Origin: Treponema sp.
GTDB lineage: Bacteria; Spirochaetota; Spirochaetia; Treponematales; Treponemataceae
Length of the DNA stretch: 26,983 nucleotides
NCBI GenBank assembly: GCA_017421145.1
Contig: JAFOTA010000048.1
Location: 1-26,983, forward strand
Direction of reading: 5' to 3'
Every line of letters starts with the position of its first letter. The first letter of the stretch is position 1. A program made the translations under genes and the position numbers. Under the pieces are notes generated by a model. The model searched no databases, had not been told where the DNA came from, and saw only the letters and a program-made list of their open reading frames with translations. This document shows, one piece after another, positions 1-6,930 of the stretch.

Positions 1-77
1 AAATTTCCGTTTGCCATAATCACTAAACTATATGAAATTCTTTGAATCTAGGCAATAGAGCTGTCAAGGTTGCCGAT

Positions 78-107
78 AAAAAAGCCCCTCCAAAATCTGG
101 AAGGGCC
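78..107 (-). terminator. Rho-independent terminator of the substrate-binding protein gene
   Basis: An inverted repeat (84-91 against 99-106, 7 of 8 paired plus one G-U on the leftward transcript) has a 7-nt loop. In the leftward direction it is followed at once by six T residues (78-83 read on the minus strand). It lies about 25 nt beyond the stop codon at 133, so it most likely ends that gene's transcript. Upstream of it (1-77) I see no gene. Confidence 0.8.
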
Positions 108-132
108 GGTAGATTTGCTTGAAAAAATGCTG

Positions 133-1080
133 TCAGTTGAACTTTGAAAGGTCTACGCCGATAAGATCAGCTGTTTCCTTGTTGTATGAGAAGTCACATG
201 TTTCAAGGTACTGGATAGGCATTTCAGCAGGGTTCTTTCCGTTCTTGAGGATTTCAACGGCCATTGCCGCAGTCTGCTTTCCGAGCTGGTAGTAATTGAG
301 ACCGTATGTTGCAAGTCCACCTGACTGAACCATTCCGTCTTCACCGCAGATTACAGGGAGTTTTGCGCCTGTTGCAACTTCGCTTACCACGCCCATCGTT
401 GCTGCGATCATGTTGTCTGTCGGCGCGTAGATTGCATCGACTTTTCCGACCATGCTCTGAACGACCGTCATGACTTCATTCTGGTTTGAAACCGTGAACT
501 CTTCATATTCAAGTCCGATTTTCTTGCATTCAGCTTCTGCAAGGTCAATCTGGAAGCGTGAGTTGTCTTCTGCTGAGCAGAAAAGCATACCGACTTTCTT
601 TGCGTTCGGGAAAATTGATTTGATAAGATCAATCTGTGCGGCACAAGGGGTAAGATCGGATGTTCCCGTGATGTTGTGTCCAGGTTTTTCATTTGTATCT
701 GCAAGACCTGCTGACTGCGGATCAGTTACAGAAGAAATGAGCACTGGAATTGATTCCGTCTTTGCTGCGATTGCCTGTGCTGCCGGTGTTGCGATTGCGA
801 AAATCAGGTCTTTTTTGTCGCTCACGAATTTGTCGGCGATAGTGGTGCAGTTTGCCTGCTCGCCCTGAGCGTTCTGATAATCGATCGTGATGTTCTCTCC
901 GTCAACATAGCCTGCTTCTTTGAGTCCGTCCACAAATCCCTGGTAGTTGGCATCCAATGCAATGTGCTCGACAAGCTGAATTACACCGATAGAAATCTTT
1001 CCGTCATTCTTTTTTGCGCATCCTGTGAATGCCATGGCACCTGCAATGACAGCCGCTGCGATAAGTGACATTTTTTTCAT
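133..1080 (-). CDS. ABC transporter substrate-binding lipoprotein (TrpX / ABC_sub_bind family)
   Basis: This 315-residue protein starts with a lipoprotein signal peptide (basic MKK, hydrophobic stretch, lipobox FTG-C with Cys21), so it should be anchored on the outer face of the cytoplasmic membrane. The rest fits the ABC_sub_bind (PF04392, TrpX-like) fold. There is a beta-strand opening IGVIQLVEHIALD, then GFVDGLKEAGY, an IFAIATPAAQAIA segment, a GTSDLTP segment near residue 140, and the APTDNMIAAT and PVICGEDGMVQSGGLATYGLNY stretches typical of this family's ligand cleft. Such proteins usually deliver tryptophan or another small ligand to a permease and an ATPase. Here no permease or ATPase gene follows, and a terminator stands directly downstream, so it looks like an orphan or split-operon component. 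A purine-rich SD (GGATGGGG) precedes the ATG. The ligand cannot be told from the sequence. Confidence 0.85.
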   Translation of the reverse strand: MKKMSLIAAAVIAGAMAFTGCAKKNDGKISIGVIQLVEHIALDANYQGFVDGLKEAGYVDGENITIDYQNAQGEQANCTTIADKFVSDKKDLIFAIATPAAQAIAAKTESIPVLISSVTDPQSAGLADTNEKPGHNITGTSDLTPCAAQIDLIKSIFPNAKKVGMLFCSAEDNSRFQIDLAEAECKKIGLEYEEFTVSNQNEVMTVVQSMVGKVDAIYAPTDNMIAATMGVVSEVATGAKLPVICGEDGMVQSGGLATYGLNYYQLGKQTAAMAVEILKNGKNPAEMPIQYLETCDFSYNKETADLIGVDLSKFN

Positions 1081-1103
1081 AGTTCCCCATCCTTGTTAAA
1101 TTA

Positions 1104-1140
1104 AAAACCGATTCCAAAAACGCTTGGTTTCTGAAATCGG
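1104..1140 (-). terminator. Leader hairpin with T-run, terminator or attenuator ahead of the substrate-binding protein
   Basis: On the minus strand CCGATTTC (1140-1133) pairs with GAATCGG (1114-1108), and an inner CCAA/TTGG pair shortens the loop. The hairpin is followed by TTTTTAATTT. It sits 24 nt upstream of the start codon at 1080. It could end transcription arriving from the barrel gene at 1261, or act as a leader attenuator for the binding protein. The only nearby -10 candidate (TATATT, 1149-1144) has no good -35, so the choice is open. Confidence 0.5.
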
Positions 1141-1200
1141 CTCAATATACTATTTTTTTGTGTTTTATGCCATAGGAATTTTGTAGAAAAAAATGTTATG

Positions 1201-1242
1201 AGAATCTCTAAAACCTCAAATTTCAGTTTTTTCAGGGATTCT
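1201..1242 (-). terminator. Possible terminator hairpin after the small barrel gene
   Basis: AGAATCTCT (1201-1209) pairs with AGGGATTCT (1234-1242) with one G-U, extended inward by AAAAC (1210-1214) and GTTTT (1226-1230). It lies just beyond the stop at 1261. The T-run follows only after about 10 nt, which is late for an intrinsic terminator, so the call is weak. Confidence 0.35.
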
Positions 1243-1260
1243 GCAATGGAAAACCATGTC

Positions 1261-1842
1261 CTACCATCCGCAGCCGAACTTGCAGTTTACGCCCAGGTAG
1301 ACTTTCGGCACCGCCATGTAGATGAGCGACGTGAAAAAGTTGAACACTGGATCTTTTGTCGGTTCCACCATGTCGAAATATGCATCCGTTCCTATGCGCA
1401 GGGCTATGCTTTTGCCTGATCCGGGTTTTATGGGGATTATGTCGAAGTCCCAGTTGAATCCGCAGTACGGAAGCCATGCATTAAGCTGATTTTCTTCATT
1501 GAAATAGGGAATCATGCCCACCATAAAGCATCCGTTGAAAAAGCTGATTCCGGCATATGGGAAAAGCTTGATTTCATATTCATCGCTTTCTTTCATTTGC
1601 CAGTCATTGTCTGTTGTACGCAGCATGACACCGAACCTTGCGCCGAGCCTGTTGTTGTGCGTAGTGATTTCAAATCCCAAGTCAACTGTGTTGCCGTGAC
1701 CGGACAATCCCAAAAAATATGTGTCCGCGACATTCAGCTCAAAACGGATCCTTTCATTTTGTTCCTGTTCCTGCGAAAATCCAAAGCCTGTTCCTATGAC
1801 AGCCAAGATTGCAACCAATAAAAATTTTTTTACGCTTTTCAT
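1261..1842 (-). CDS. Small secreted, probable outer-membrane barrel protein, function unknown
   Basis: This 193-residue protein is not a family I recognise. A signal peptide is clear: MKSVKK, a hydrophobic core, and a probable cleavage after GFS. There is no lipobox cysteine, so signal peptidase I is expected. The mature part alternates short hydrophobic and polar stretches and is rich in aromatic and glycine residues (LFPYAGISFFNGCFMVGMIPYF, AWLPYCGFNWDFD, VYLGVNCKFGCGW at the end), as in small outer-membrane beta-barrels. It ends in an aromatic residue, a usual barrel trait. The start is supported by a perfect SD (GGAGGT) about 4 nt before the ATG. Three helically phased boxes lie directly upstream of a plausible promoter, which suggests activator control. 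The barrel assignment is inference from composition. Confidence 0.6.
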   Translation of the reverse strand: MKSVKKFLLVAILAVIGTGFGFSQEQEQNERIRFELNVADTYFLGLSGHGNTVDLGFEITTHNNRLGARFGVMLRTTDNDWQMKESDEYEIKLFPYAGISFFNGCFMVGMIPYFNEENQLNAWLPYCGFNWDFDIIPIKPGSGKSIALRIGTDAYFDMVEPTKDPVFNFFTSLIYMAVPKVYLGVNCKFGCGW

Positions 1843-1873
1843 AATGACCTCCAGATTTTTGGGTTCTGGTGCA

Positions 1874-1902
1874 ATTATCTGCCGTATGTTCCGGGTTGGC
1901 TA
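1874..1902 (-). promoter_or_regulatory. Candidate promoter of the small barrel gene
   Basis: On the minus strand TAGCCA (1902-1897, 4/6 to the -35 consensus) and GATAAT (1879-1874, 5/6 to the -10) are separated by 17 nt. The expected start of transcription is near 1867, leaving a leader of about 25 nt that contains the GGAGGT SD. The weak -35 fits a promoter that needs an activator. Confidence 0.5.
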
Positions 1903-1941
1903 GGTCATAAAGAGTCACAAGCGGCCGGAAAAGAGTCATAA
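1903..1941. repeat. Three helically phased RGTCAYAA boxes
   Basis: On the plus strand GGTCATAA (1903-1910), AGTCACAA (1913-1920) and AGTCATAA (1934-1941) are direct repeats at offsets of 10 and 21 bp, that is one and two helical turns. The first box touches the -35 of the candidate promoter at 1874-1902. The spacing puts all boxes on one DNA face, as in response-regulator binding sites. The regulator is unknown. Confidence 0.55.
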
Positions 1942-1977
1942 AAAGGTAATATCCGCGGATTTTAGGGGCATTGGGGC

Positions 1978-2010
1978 AAAAAAAAGAGCCGTCCTGGTTG
2001 GGACAGCCCG
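1978..2010 (-). terminator. Rho-independent terminator of the envelope cluster
   Basis: The inverted repeat 1988-1994 against 2001-2007 (7 bp with one G-U) has a 6-nt loop. In the leftward direction it is followed by eight T residues (1978-1985). It lies 22 nt past the stop codon of the OmpA-domain gene. Confidence 0.85.
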
Positions 2011-2031
2011 TTCGTTGTTTTTATGCGTTGG

Positions 2032-3489
2032 TCAGCGTCTCTGGATTTCAGTTCCCTGCGGCGTTATTTCTATTTCTACGCGCCTGTTCTGTGCCCGGCC
2101 TGATGCAGTGGAGTTGTCGGCGATCGGCATGGTTCCACCGTATCCGTAGCATGTGAATATGCTTTCGGACAATCCTTCCGCGACCAGTGCGTTTTTGATT
2201 GCTTCTGCGCGCTGTATGCTCAAAGTCTGCTGGCCCGACGGCTTGTTTACGTCTGCAGTGTGTCCGTTTACCCGGATCGTGTATTTTCCCTTTGCGATTA
2301 TTGATTTAAGCTCAGCCGCTATTTCTGCAACTCTGTGCTTTTCTTCCGGCAAAAGTTCTGCGGAATCGGCTATGAAGCGGAGATTTTCCATCCTTAGGAC
2401 GAAACCTCCTTCATGCTCCTCAGGAACCAAATCCGGGATTTCCTTTTGCTCTATGTGCTGCTTGAGTTTTCCTGTCTCAAGATAGTAGCGTATGTCTTTT
2501 CGCGGGCTTGATACAGGACCGGTAAGCTGATCTGAATCAAGGAGGATTACGACTTTTCCCTGTTTCAAAAGCTCAAGGTTTGCAGGAACCGTCGTTATCC
2601 TTAGGTAATCTTCCTTTGAAATGACCGGATCACAGCGGTTTACGCCGTATACTTTGCGTGCGGTTATCCAAAGCGGGTCATTGCCGGCTCTTTCGCTCTT
2701 TTTGTTGCTTCCCTGTCCCGGGAGATAATCGACGATACCCTTTTGCTTTGCTATTTCCGGCAGAACCATGTTGCGTTCGTAAATCAAGTCCATGTCCTCG
2801 TTCCAGATTTTCGGGAAAAGACACGGATATACTTCTGATTTTACATGCTCGCCCTGTACCGGAATCTTTCCGCGTGCATCTATCACTATTCCTGTGTATG
2901 CCCTTGATGAAATCCTTTCGATCGGCTTGTCCTGGACATACGGAGTGCGGTGCTTGACCAAAAGAGATCCGATTTCATGCAGGTCGATTGTGTTCGTTGT
3001 TTTGAGCGAGTTGCTTGCGTTCATAAAATAAGGCGGAGTCTTTTTGCTGCCGTCGATTATTCTGGTCAGTGCGTCAAGCGTGAGGTTCCCTTCAAGAACC
3101 AAATCTCCGAGAGTGCGCGTGTCATCGGCATAGAGCGAGAGAAGAGGGTCTTTTATAAGTATCGGAAGCTCCATCTGTATGTGGTTCATTGAAACTGCTT
3201 TTCCGCTCGGCATTGGAATTCCGGCTTTTACCGTGTCTAATGTTATGTCGGATGTAAGCGTTGATTTTGACCAGTCAACTTTTGATGTGGAAGACATGAT
3301 TGATTTTTTGCTTTCTACATCGGCACTTGCGGCGGCGGCCTGCTCAGCGTTTTCTATTTCATCGTAAGTGTGGCCTTCAAGCAGATACTGGCGGTAGCTT
3401 CCGTCATTCTGTGCAAAAAGCCCGGCAGCGGACAGAATCAATCCTGCCGTAAGTAAAAAAGCGCTCTTATTGATTTTTTTTATTTTCAT
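2032..3489 (-). CDS. OmpA-domain outer-membrane/periplasmic protein
   Basis: This 485-residue protein has a signal peptide (MKIKKINKS, hydrophobic core, cleavage after LFA). The first 365 residues form a large N-terminal region I cannot assign. It is rich in short beta-like stretches and contains a segment with TLDALTRIIDGSKKTPPYF near residue 140. The C-terminal 110 residues (about 368-477) are an OmpA-type peptidoglycan-binding domain: LRFIADSAELLPEE, IRVNGHTAD, LSIQRAEAIKNAL, and the closing GRAQNRRVEIEI motif, whose Asn and Arg bind diaminopimelate-type peptidoglycan in this family. It is the last gene of a leftward cluster after the transglycosylase (72-nt gap, no terminator seen between them) and is followed by a strong terminator. 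SD GGGAGA precedes the ATG. Likely role: tethering an envelope assembly to the cell wall. Confidence 0.82.
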   Translation of the reverse strand: MKIKKINKSAFLLTAGLILSAAGLFAQNDGSYRQYLLEGHTYDEIENAEQAAAASADVESKKSIMSSTSKVDWSKSTLTSDITLDTVKAGIPMPSGKAVSMNHIQMELPILIKDPLLSLYADDTRTLGDLVLEGNLTLDALTRIIDGSKKTPPYFMNASNSLKTTNTIDLHEIGSLLVKHRTPYVQDKPIERISSRAYTGIVIDARGKIPVQGEHVKSEVYPCLFPKIWNEDMDLIYERNMVLPEIAKQKGIVDYLPGQGSNKKSERAGNDPLWITARKVYGVNRCDPVISKEDYLRITTVPANLELLKQGKVVILLDSDQLTGPVSSPRKDIRYYLETGKLKQHIEQKEIPDLVPEEHEGGFVLRMENLRFIADSAELLPEEKHRVAEIAAELKSIIAKGKYTIRVNGHTADVNKPSGQQTLSIQRAEAIKNALVAEGLSESIFTCYGYGGTMPIADNSTASGRAQNRRVEIEITPQGTEIQRR

Positions 3490-3561
3490 GAAATTCTCCC
3501 ATTATATTCCCGTATTTCATCGGTTCCCCTCTAATAACAAACATTAATCCACTTTTGTTAC

Positions 3562-4878
3562 TTAGAATATCGGCACGACAAGCTGTTCCCCTATCCTTAA
3601 AGTTTGTTTTTCGTCCCTTCCGTTTGCAAGGCAGAGCTGGGAAACCGTAACTTCATATTTTCTTGACAAAGCCCATAGCGTGTCGCCTTTTTCGACCGTG
3701 TGAATCTGACTTTCGGTTGAAAGGCCTATTTTTTTAAGCCCTTCCTTGAGATTGTCGGCATATCCTTTTGGAAGCCTCAGATTGTAAAGCTCACCGAATG
3801 GAGTGCAGTCACCGAGCAGGGCCAGATTCAGCTGCTTCAAGGTTTCTTTCGGAAGTCCGGTTGCAGCGGAAAGTTGTGCGAACGTGAGCATCGTTTTTGT
3901 CTGTATGTAGTCATATTCTTCAATTGAACCGGAATCTTTCAGCACTGCGGCTTCTTTTATGTCATCAAGCCCGTAGTATCCGGCATTTTCCACTATTTCT
4001 GCTACGGCAATCAGTTTCGGAAGATAATTTATGGTTTCGTTTTTAAGAAGCTTTTTTTCGCAGAAATCCCAGTAGTCCAGCCCCGGATTTGCTTTGACAA
4101 GGCGCAGGAGTGCACCGGCACCGCAGTTGTATGCAGCGATTGCAAGAGACCAGTCATGGAAGAAATTGTAGTTGTCCTTGAATTTGAGCATTGCGGCATC
4201 GGTTGAAAGCCAAGGATCCCGTCGGTCGTCAGCCCATTTGTTTTTTTTCATGAGTGGAGCCATGCTGTTTGCCATGAACTGCCATATTCCGGTTGCCCCT
4301 GATCTTGAAACTGCCGCCGGCTTGTAATCTGATTCAATAATAGGAAGATATTGAAGGTACAAAGGCAGATTGTTCTTTTCGAGCGACTGAATTACGTATG
4401 GCCTGTAGGGAACTGAATTTTTCAGTGCTTTTGCAAGGATTTTGCGTCCTTCGCTTCCTTGGTAGTATTTTATGTATTTTTGCGTAAGTTCTTTTTCAAG
4501 TCCAGGAATCCCGACATCAACATGTACATAGCCGTTCTGCTGTTCCGGTAGATCAAGGCTGTTTTTTGCGGGGCCGATTATCTGCATGTAGGGAATGTCT
4601 TCTTCTTCGACTTCCTCGCCGTTCATGGAAATGGGTTTTTGCTCCGGTATGGACGTATCCCTTATTTCATCTTCTAGCGTGTTTTCCTCAGCATCGGTAT
4701 ATGATGAATCGAATCTTGGTGCAGGCACGGTTTGTTCCGTTTTTGATTTGTTCTTTTTTGTGTTTGTTGATTTTGTCTGTGTGTTTCCTGCCGCATGAGC
4801 GGTTGAAACAATTAATATTAATGTAAATAAAGCTGCAATTTTTTTGGAGGCGCACGGTGCAGATCTGAAAATGCTCAT
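3562..4878 (-). CDS. mltD: MltD-type lytic transglycosylase with LysM domain
   Basis: This 438-residue protein cleaves glycan strands of peptidoglycan (family inference). A signal peptide (hydrophobic 15-27, ending AHA) is followed by a low-complexity Lys/Thr/Glu linker (31-95). The SLT domain covers about 165-265. PIIESDYKP carries the catalytic Glu182, and SGATGIWQFM (193-202) and AIAAYNCGAGAL (246-257) are hallmark SLT motifs. One C-terminal LysM is visible at about 392-437 (HTVEKGDTLWALSRKYEVTV, then LANGRD and LRIGEQLVVP). E. coli MltD is a lipoprotein; here Cys9 precedes the hydrophobic core and is not a lipobox, so the protein is probably soluble in the periplasm. AAAGGAGGT gives a very strong SD. 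It lies 30 nt after the TPR-like lipoprotein gene, so the two are probably co-transcribed. Symbol assigned by domain layout. Confidence 0.85.
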   Translation of the reverse strand: MSIFRSAPCASKKIAALFTLILIVSTAHAAGNTQTKSTNTKKNKSKTEQTVPAPRFDSSYTDAEENTLEDEIRDTSIPEQKPISMNGEEVEEEDIPYMQIIGPAKNSLDLPEQQNGYVHVDVGIPGLEKELTQKYIKYYQGSEGRKILAKALKNSVPYRPYVIQSLEKNNLPLYLQYLPIIESDYKPAAVSRSGATGIWQFMANSMAPLMKKNKWADDRRDPWLSTDAAMLKFKDNYNFFHDWSLAIAAYNCGAGALLRLVKANPGLDYWDFCEKKLLKNETINYLPKLIAVAEIVENAGYYGLDDIKEAAVLKDSGSIEEYDYIQTKTMLTFAQLSAATGLPKETLKQLNLALLGDCTPFGELYNLRLPKGYADNLKEGLKKIGLSTESQIHTVEKGDTLWALSRKYEVTVSQLCLANGRDEKQTLRIGEQLVVPIF

Positions 4879-4908
4879 TGCTTATTTACCTCCTTTCATT
4901 AAAAAAAT

Positions 4909-5988
4909 CTACAGCTTGTCACCAAAATACACTCCGGCCCATTCCCATCTTCCATGAATATTCTGATCCGCAGGGAAATTGACTTTCCTGAAGTACAGAT
5001 ACCAAATGTTCGGAGAAGTGTTCCAGCCCCACGTCCTTAAATAAGCTTCGGAAGGAGTGGACATTTCATCAAGCTCCGGCGAGTAATTTATTGATTTTTC
5101 AAACATATATGCGGATAAATTTAGTCCGCTCTGTGCATTATCGGAATTTTCGTCGGTTTTCCAAGACATTGCGAAGAAATTTACCTTGGAACGTATGGTT
5201 TCAAGCCATGCTACGTTGCCGTTTCTTAATGCAGCCTTAACATCGCCGACAAGCTCATCCAAAGTTTCGTAAGTCCAGCTTTTTGAAGAATTGTTGAAGT
5301 CTATGAGACGCTTTGCCGTTTTGAATGCGTTCGGTATGCCGGGGATTTGTATGGTCGTTGCGTCTTCTCGTGCAAGGAACTGCTGATAGCATCTGAGTGA
5401 CTGCGCCCATTCTCCTTCCTTTTCATATTCTTGTGCCATACGGATGTAAAGCTCCGTTGTGCTTGCGCTTTCAGGGAACCTTGTAATCAGAAGGTTGAAA
5501 TAAGAAATCCTGTTTGCCGGGTCCGTGGTTATCTGAAGCAGGTGCTTCAGGCAAAGCTCATGGATTGACTGACCCTGTACCGTCAGGTCGCTGTAGTTCC
5601 TGAGGCATCTTTCGAAATAATACTGAGCCATCGGTTCTGATGAACACTGGAGATAGGCATAGGCTGTCTGTACGAGCCAGTATGAGTTGTATTGGTCGTC
5701 GGGATTGTTGTCCACCCAGTCGGTCAAAAAAAGAATGAGCGATGGATAGTCATGCACTGCCTGAAGATTTCCGGCAATCGTTTTCATTATGGTGAACCTG
5801 ATTTCTGGATTTTCCTCTTCTTCAAGCAGATTTTTCAGCTGCTCCTGGGTTTCCTTGAATTTCTTGCTGTATGCTTCCGGCAAAACGGTTCCTGTTGTCT
5901 GTGAGCATGAGATAAAAGTTCCGGTCAAAAAAATCATGCTTGTGAAAATGGCGGCCTTAAAAAAGCGGCGGAAAATTTTTGATGACAT
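4909..5988 (-). CDS. TPR-like lipoprotein of the envelope cluster
   Basis: This 359-residue protein has a lipoprotein signal (basic MSSKIFRRFFK, hydrophobic core, lipobox FIS-C with Cys28). The mature part is helical with tetratricopeptide-like spacing: YNSYWLVQTAYAYLQ, MAQYYFERCLRNY, TTELYIRMAQEYEKEGEW and AQSLRCYQQFL between about residues 100 and 210. Tetratricopeptide lipoproteins usually scaffold protein complexes. The C-terminal third (FEKSINYSPELDE, ending WEWAGVYFGDKL) matches nothing I know. It is first in the leftward cluster, followed 30 nt later by the mltD-like gene. No SD is visible, and a -10-like TAAACT ends only 7 nt before the ATG, so a leaderless mRNA is possible. Function unassigned. 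Confidence 0.7.
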   Translation of the reverse strand: MSSKIFRRFFKAAIFTSMIFLTGTFISCSQTTGTVLPEAYSKKFKETQEQLKNLLEEEENPEIRFTIMKTIAGNLQAVHDYPSLILFLTDWVDNNPDDQYNSYWLVQTAYAYLQCSSEPMAQYYFERCLRNYSDLTVQGQSIHELCLKHLLQITTDPANRISYFNLLITRFPESASTTELYIRMAQEYEKEGEWAQSLRCYQQFLAREDATTIQIPGIPNAFKTAKRLIDFNNSSKSWTYETLDELVGDVKAALRNGNVAWLETIRSKVNFFAMSWKTDENSDNAQSGLNLSAYMFEKSINYSPELDEMSTPSEAYLRTWGWNTSPNIWYLYFRKVNFPADQNIHGRWEWAGVYFGDKL

Positions 5989-5995
5989 ATCCGCT

Positions 5996-6024
5996 AGTTT
6001 AGCAGAGGGGGATTTTTAATACAA
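5996..6024 (-). promoter_or_regulatory. Candidate promoter of the TPR lipoprotein-mltD-OmpA cluster
   Basis: On the minus strand TTGTAT (6024-6019) and TAAACT (6001-5996) are 17 nt apart. The same -10 hexamer is used by the tRNA promoter in this window. The start codon at 5988 lies 7 nt past the -10, so transcription would begin at or next to the ATG. Confidence 0.4.
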
Positions 6025-6026
6025 TA

Positions 6027-6135
6027 GGTCATTTCGGCTTCGCTCAATGACCGGGCTTTGTTCAATGACCGGGTTTCGCTCAATGACCGGGCTTCGTTCA
6101 ATGGGCAAGGGGTTGCTCAACGACCGGGCTTTGGT
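6027..6135. repeat. Tandem array of about 18-bp repeats
   Basis: Five consecutive units start at 6045, 6063, 6081, 6099 and 6118. The consensus is CAATGACCGGGCTTCGTT; units 1-3 are nearly identical, unit 4 is diverged and 19 bp, and unit 5 is close to the consensus. The array is preceded by GGTCATT (6027-6033), an inverted copy of the AATGACC core (6046-6052). The array fills the gap between two divergent promoters. I see no gene in the 264-bp gap 5989-6252. Confidence 0.75.
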
Positions 6136-6137
6136 CG

Positions 6138-6156
6138 ATGGTCAATATGTGACCAT
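6138..6156. repeat. Palindrome between the repeat array and the divergent promoter
   Basis: ATGGTCA (6138-6144) and TGACCAT (6150-6156) form a perfect 7-bp inverted repeat with a 5-bp spacer, 16 bp upstream of the -35 of the next promoter. It may be an operator or the diverged end of the repeat array. Confidence 0.5.
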
Positions 6157-6171
6157 AAAACAAAAAATTTG

Positions 6172-6200
6172 TTTACGTCAATGTTTTAAAATGGTATTAT
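6172..6200 (+). promoter_or_regulatory. Candidate promoter for the membrane protein-TPR lipoprotein pair
   Basis: TTTACG (6172-6177, 4/6) and TATTAT (6195-6200, 5/6) are spaced by 17 nt, about 50 nt upstream of the start codon at 6253. AAGGGAG (6234-6240) is the likely SD. Confidence 0.5.
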
Positions 6201-6252
6201 TATTTGTAGGAAACAGGATTAGTCAGCAATCTTAAGGGAGAACGATAATATT

Positions 6253-6930
6253 ATGGAAGAAAATAAAAACAAAGAGCCTAAGAAAGAAATTTTCCGTCTT
6301 TTGCCGCAGACTCCCAAACGTATAAAACAGAACATTCTTCTTGCATTGGGCCTTATTTTTATAATCGTGGGCATAATCCTCACTGCATGCAATTATAGTT
6401 CCGTGGAATCGGCCAATCTAAAGCCGTCGGTCATAACCATACTTGCCGGAGCCATGTTTTTGTTCTTGGGCATGGGAATCATTCAAAGCTCTTTCGTCAT
6501 TTTCTGCGGACTCATGATTTTCCTCATCGGAATCCCAATGCTTTTGAATGCGCTTGAAATCGTCCATATCTCCGTCTTGCGCATGCTTCCGTATTCGATG
6601 ATTTGTGCCGGTACTTCGCTTTTTTTGACCGGGGTTTATAAATTCCGCAAAGTAAAGGCATCTTTTTTCTTCCCGTCCGTACTGCTGATCGTGCTCGGCG
6701 TGTTCCTGCTCCTTTTTGCGCTTGGGATACTCCGTTTTTCGCTTGCGACGTTCGTTTCAAGATGGCTTCCGCTTTTGATTCTGGTTGTCGGCGTGGGGCT
6801 TGTGGCCGTGTTTTACGTCCAGAGGATTATGAAAAAAGATTTCCCGTATTTTGACGAAGAAAAAGATGATGTTCTGGATGAGGAATCTGATGCCAAGCAT
6901 AATGATGAAAAATCAGGCGCTAAAGAATGA
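6253..6930 (+). CDS. Multi-pass membrane protein with acidic tail, unknown function
   Basis: This 225-residue protein has a basic N-terminus (to about residue 26), then about six hydrophobic segments arranged as three pairs: ILLALGLIFIIVGIILTA, VITILAGAMFLFLGMGII, FVIFCGLMIFLIGIPMLL, the MICAGTSLFLTG stretch, FFFPSVLLIVLGVFLLLFAL, and LPLLILVVGVGLVAVFYV. A charged Asp/Glu-rich tail (from about 198) follows. The paired-helix look with WLPLLILVVG recalls LiaF/DUF5668-type membrane modules, but that is only a resemblance. It overlaps the next gene by 4 nt (ATGA), so the two are translationally coupled and likely act together at the inner membrane. Confidence 0.65.
   Translation: MEENKNKEPKKEIFRLLPQTPKRIKQNILLALGLIFIIVGIILTACNYSSVESANLKPSVITILAGAMFLFLGMGIIQSSFVIFCGLMIFLIGIPMLLNALEIVHISVLRMLPYSMICAGTSLFLTGVYKFRKVKASFFFPSVLLIVLGVFLLLFALGILRFSLATFVSRWLPLLILVVGVGLVAVFYVQRIMKKDFPYFDEEKDDVLDEESDAKHNDEKSGAKE

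Noticed and set aside
470..868. 132-codon plus-strand ORF
   Set aside because: It is antisense to the substrate-binding protein gene, which has clear family motifs; the ORF shows no family features or SD.
3501..3506. TATAAT hexamer upstream of the OmpA-domain gene
   Set aside because: It lies 11 nt from the start codon, overlaps the space needed for the SD, and has no -35 partner; more likely chance.
6027..6135. CRISPR array
   Set aside because: Units are contiguous 18-bp tandem repeats with no unique spacers and no cas genes nearby.
6047..6235. 62-codon plus-strand ORF with repeated MTG(L/F)(C/R)S units
   Set aside because: It is the translation of the 18-bp tandem DNA repeats, has no SD, and runs through a promoter (-35 at 6172, -10 at 6195).
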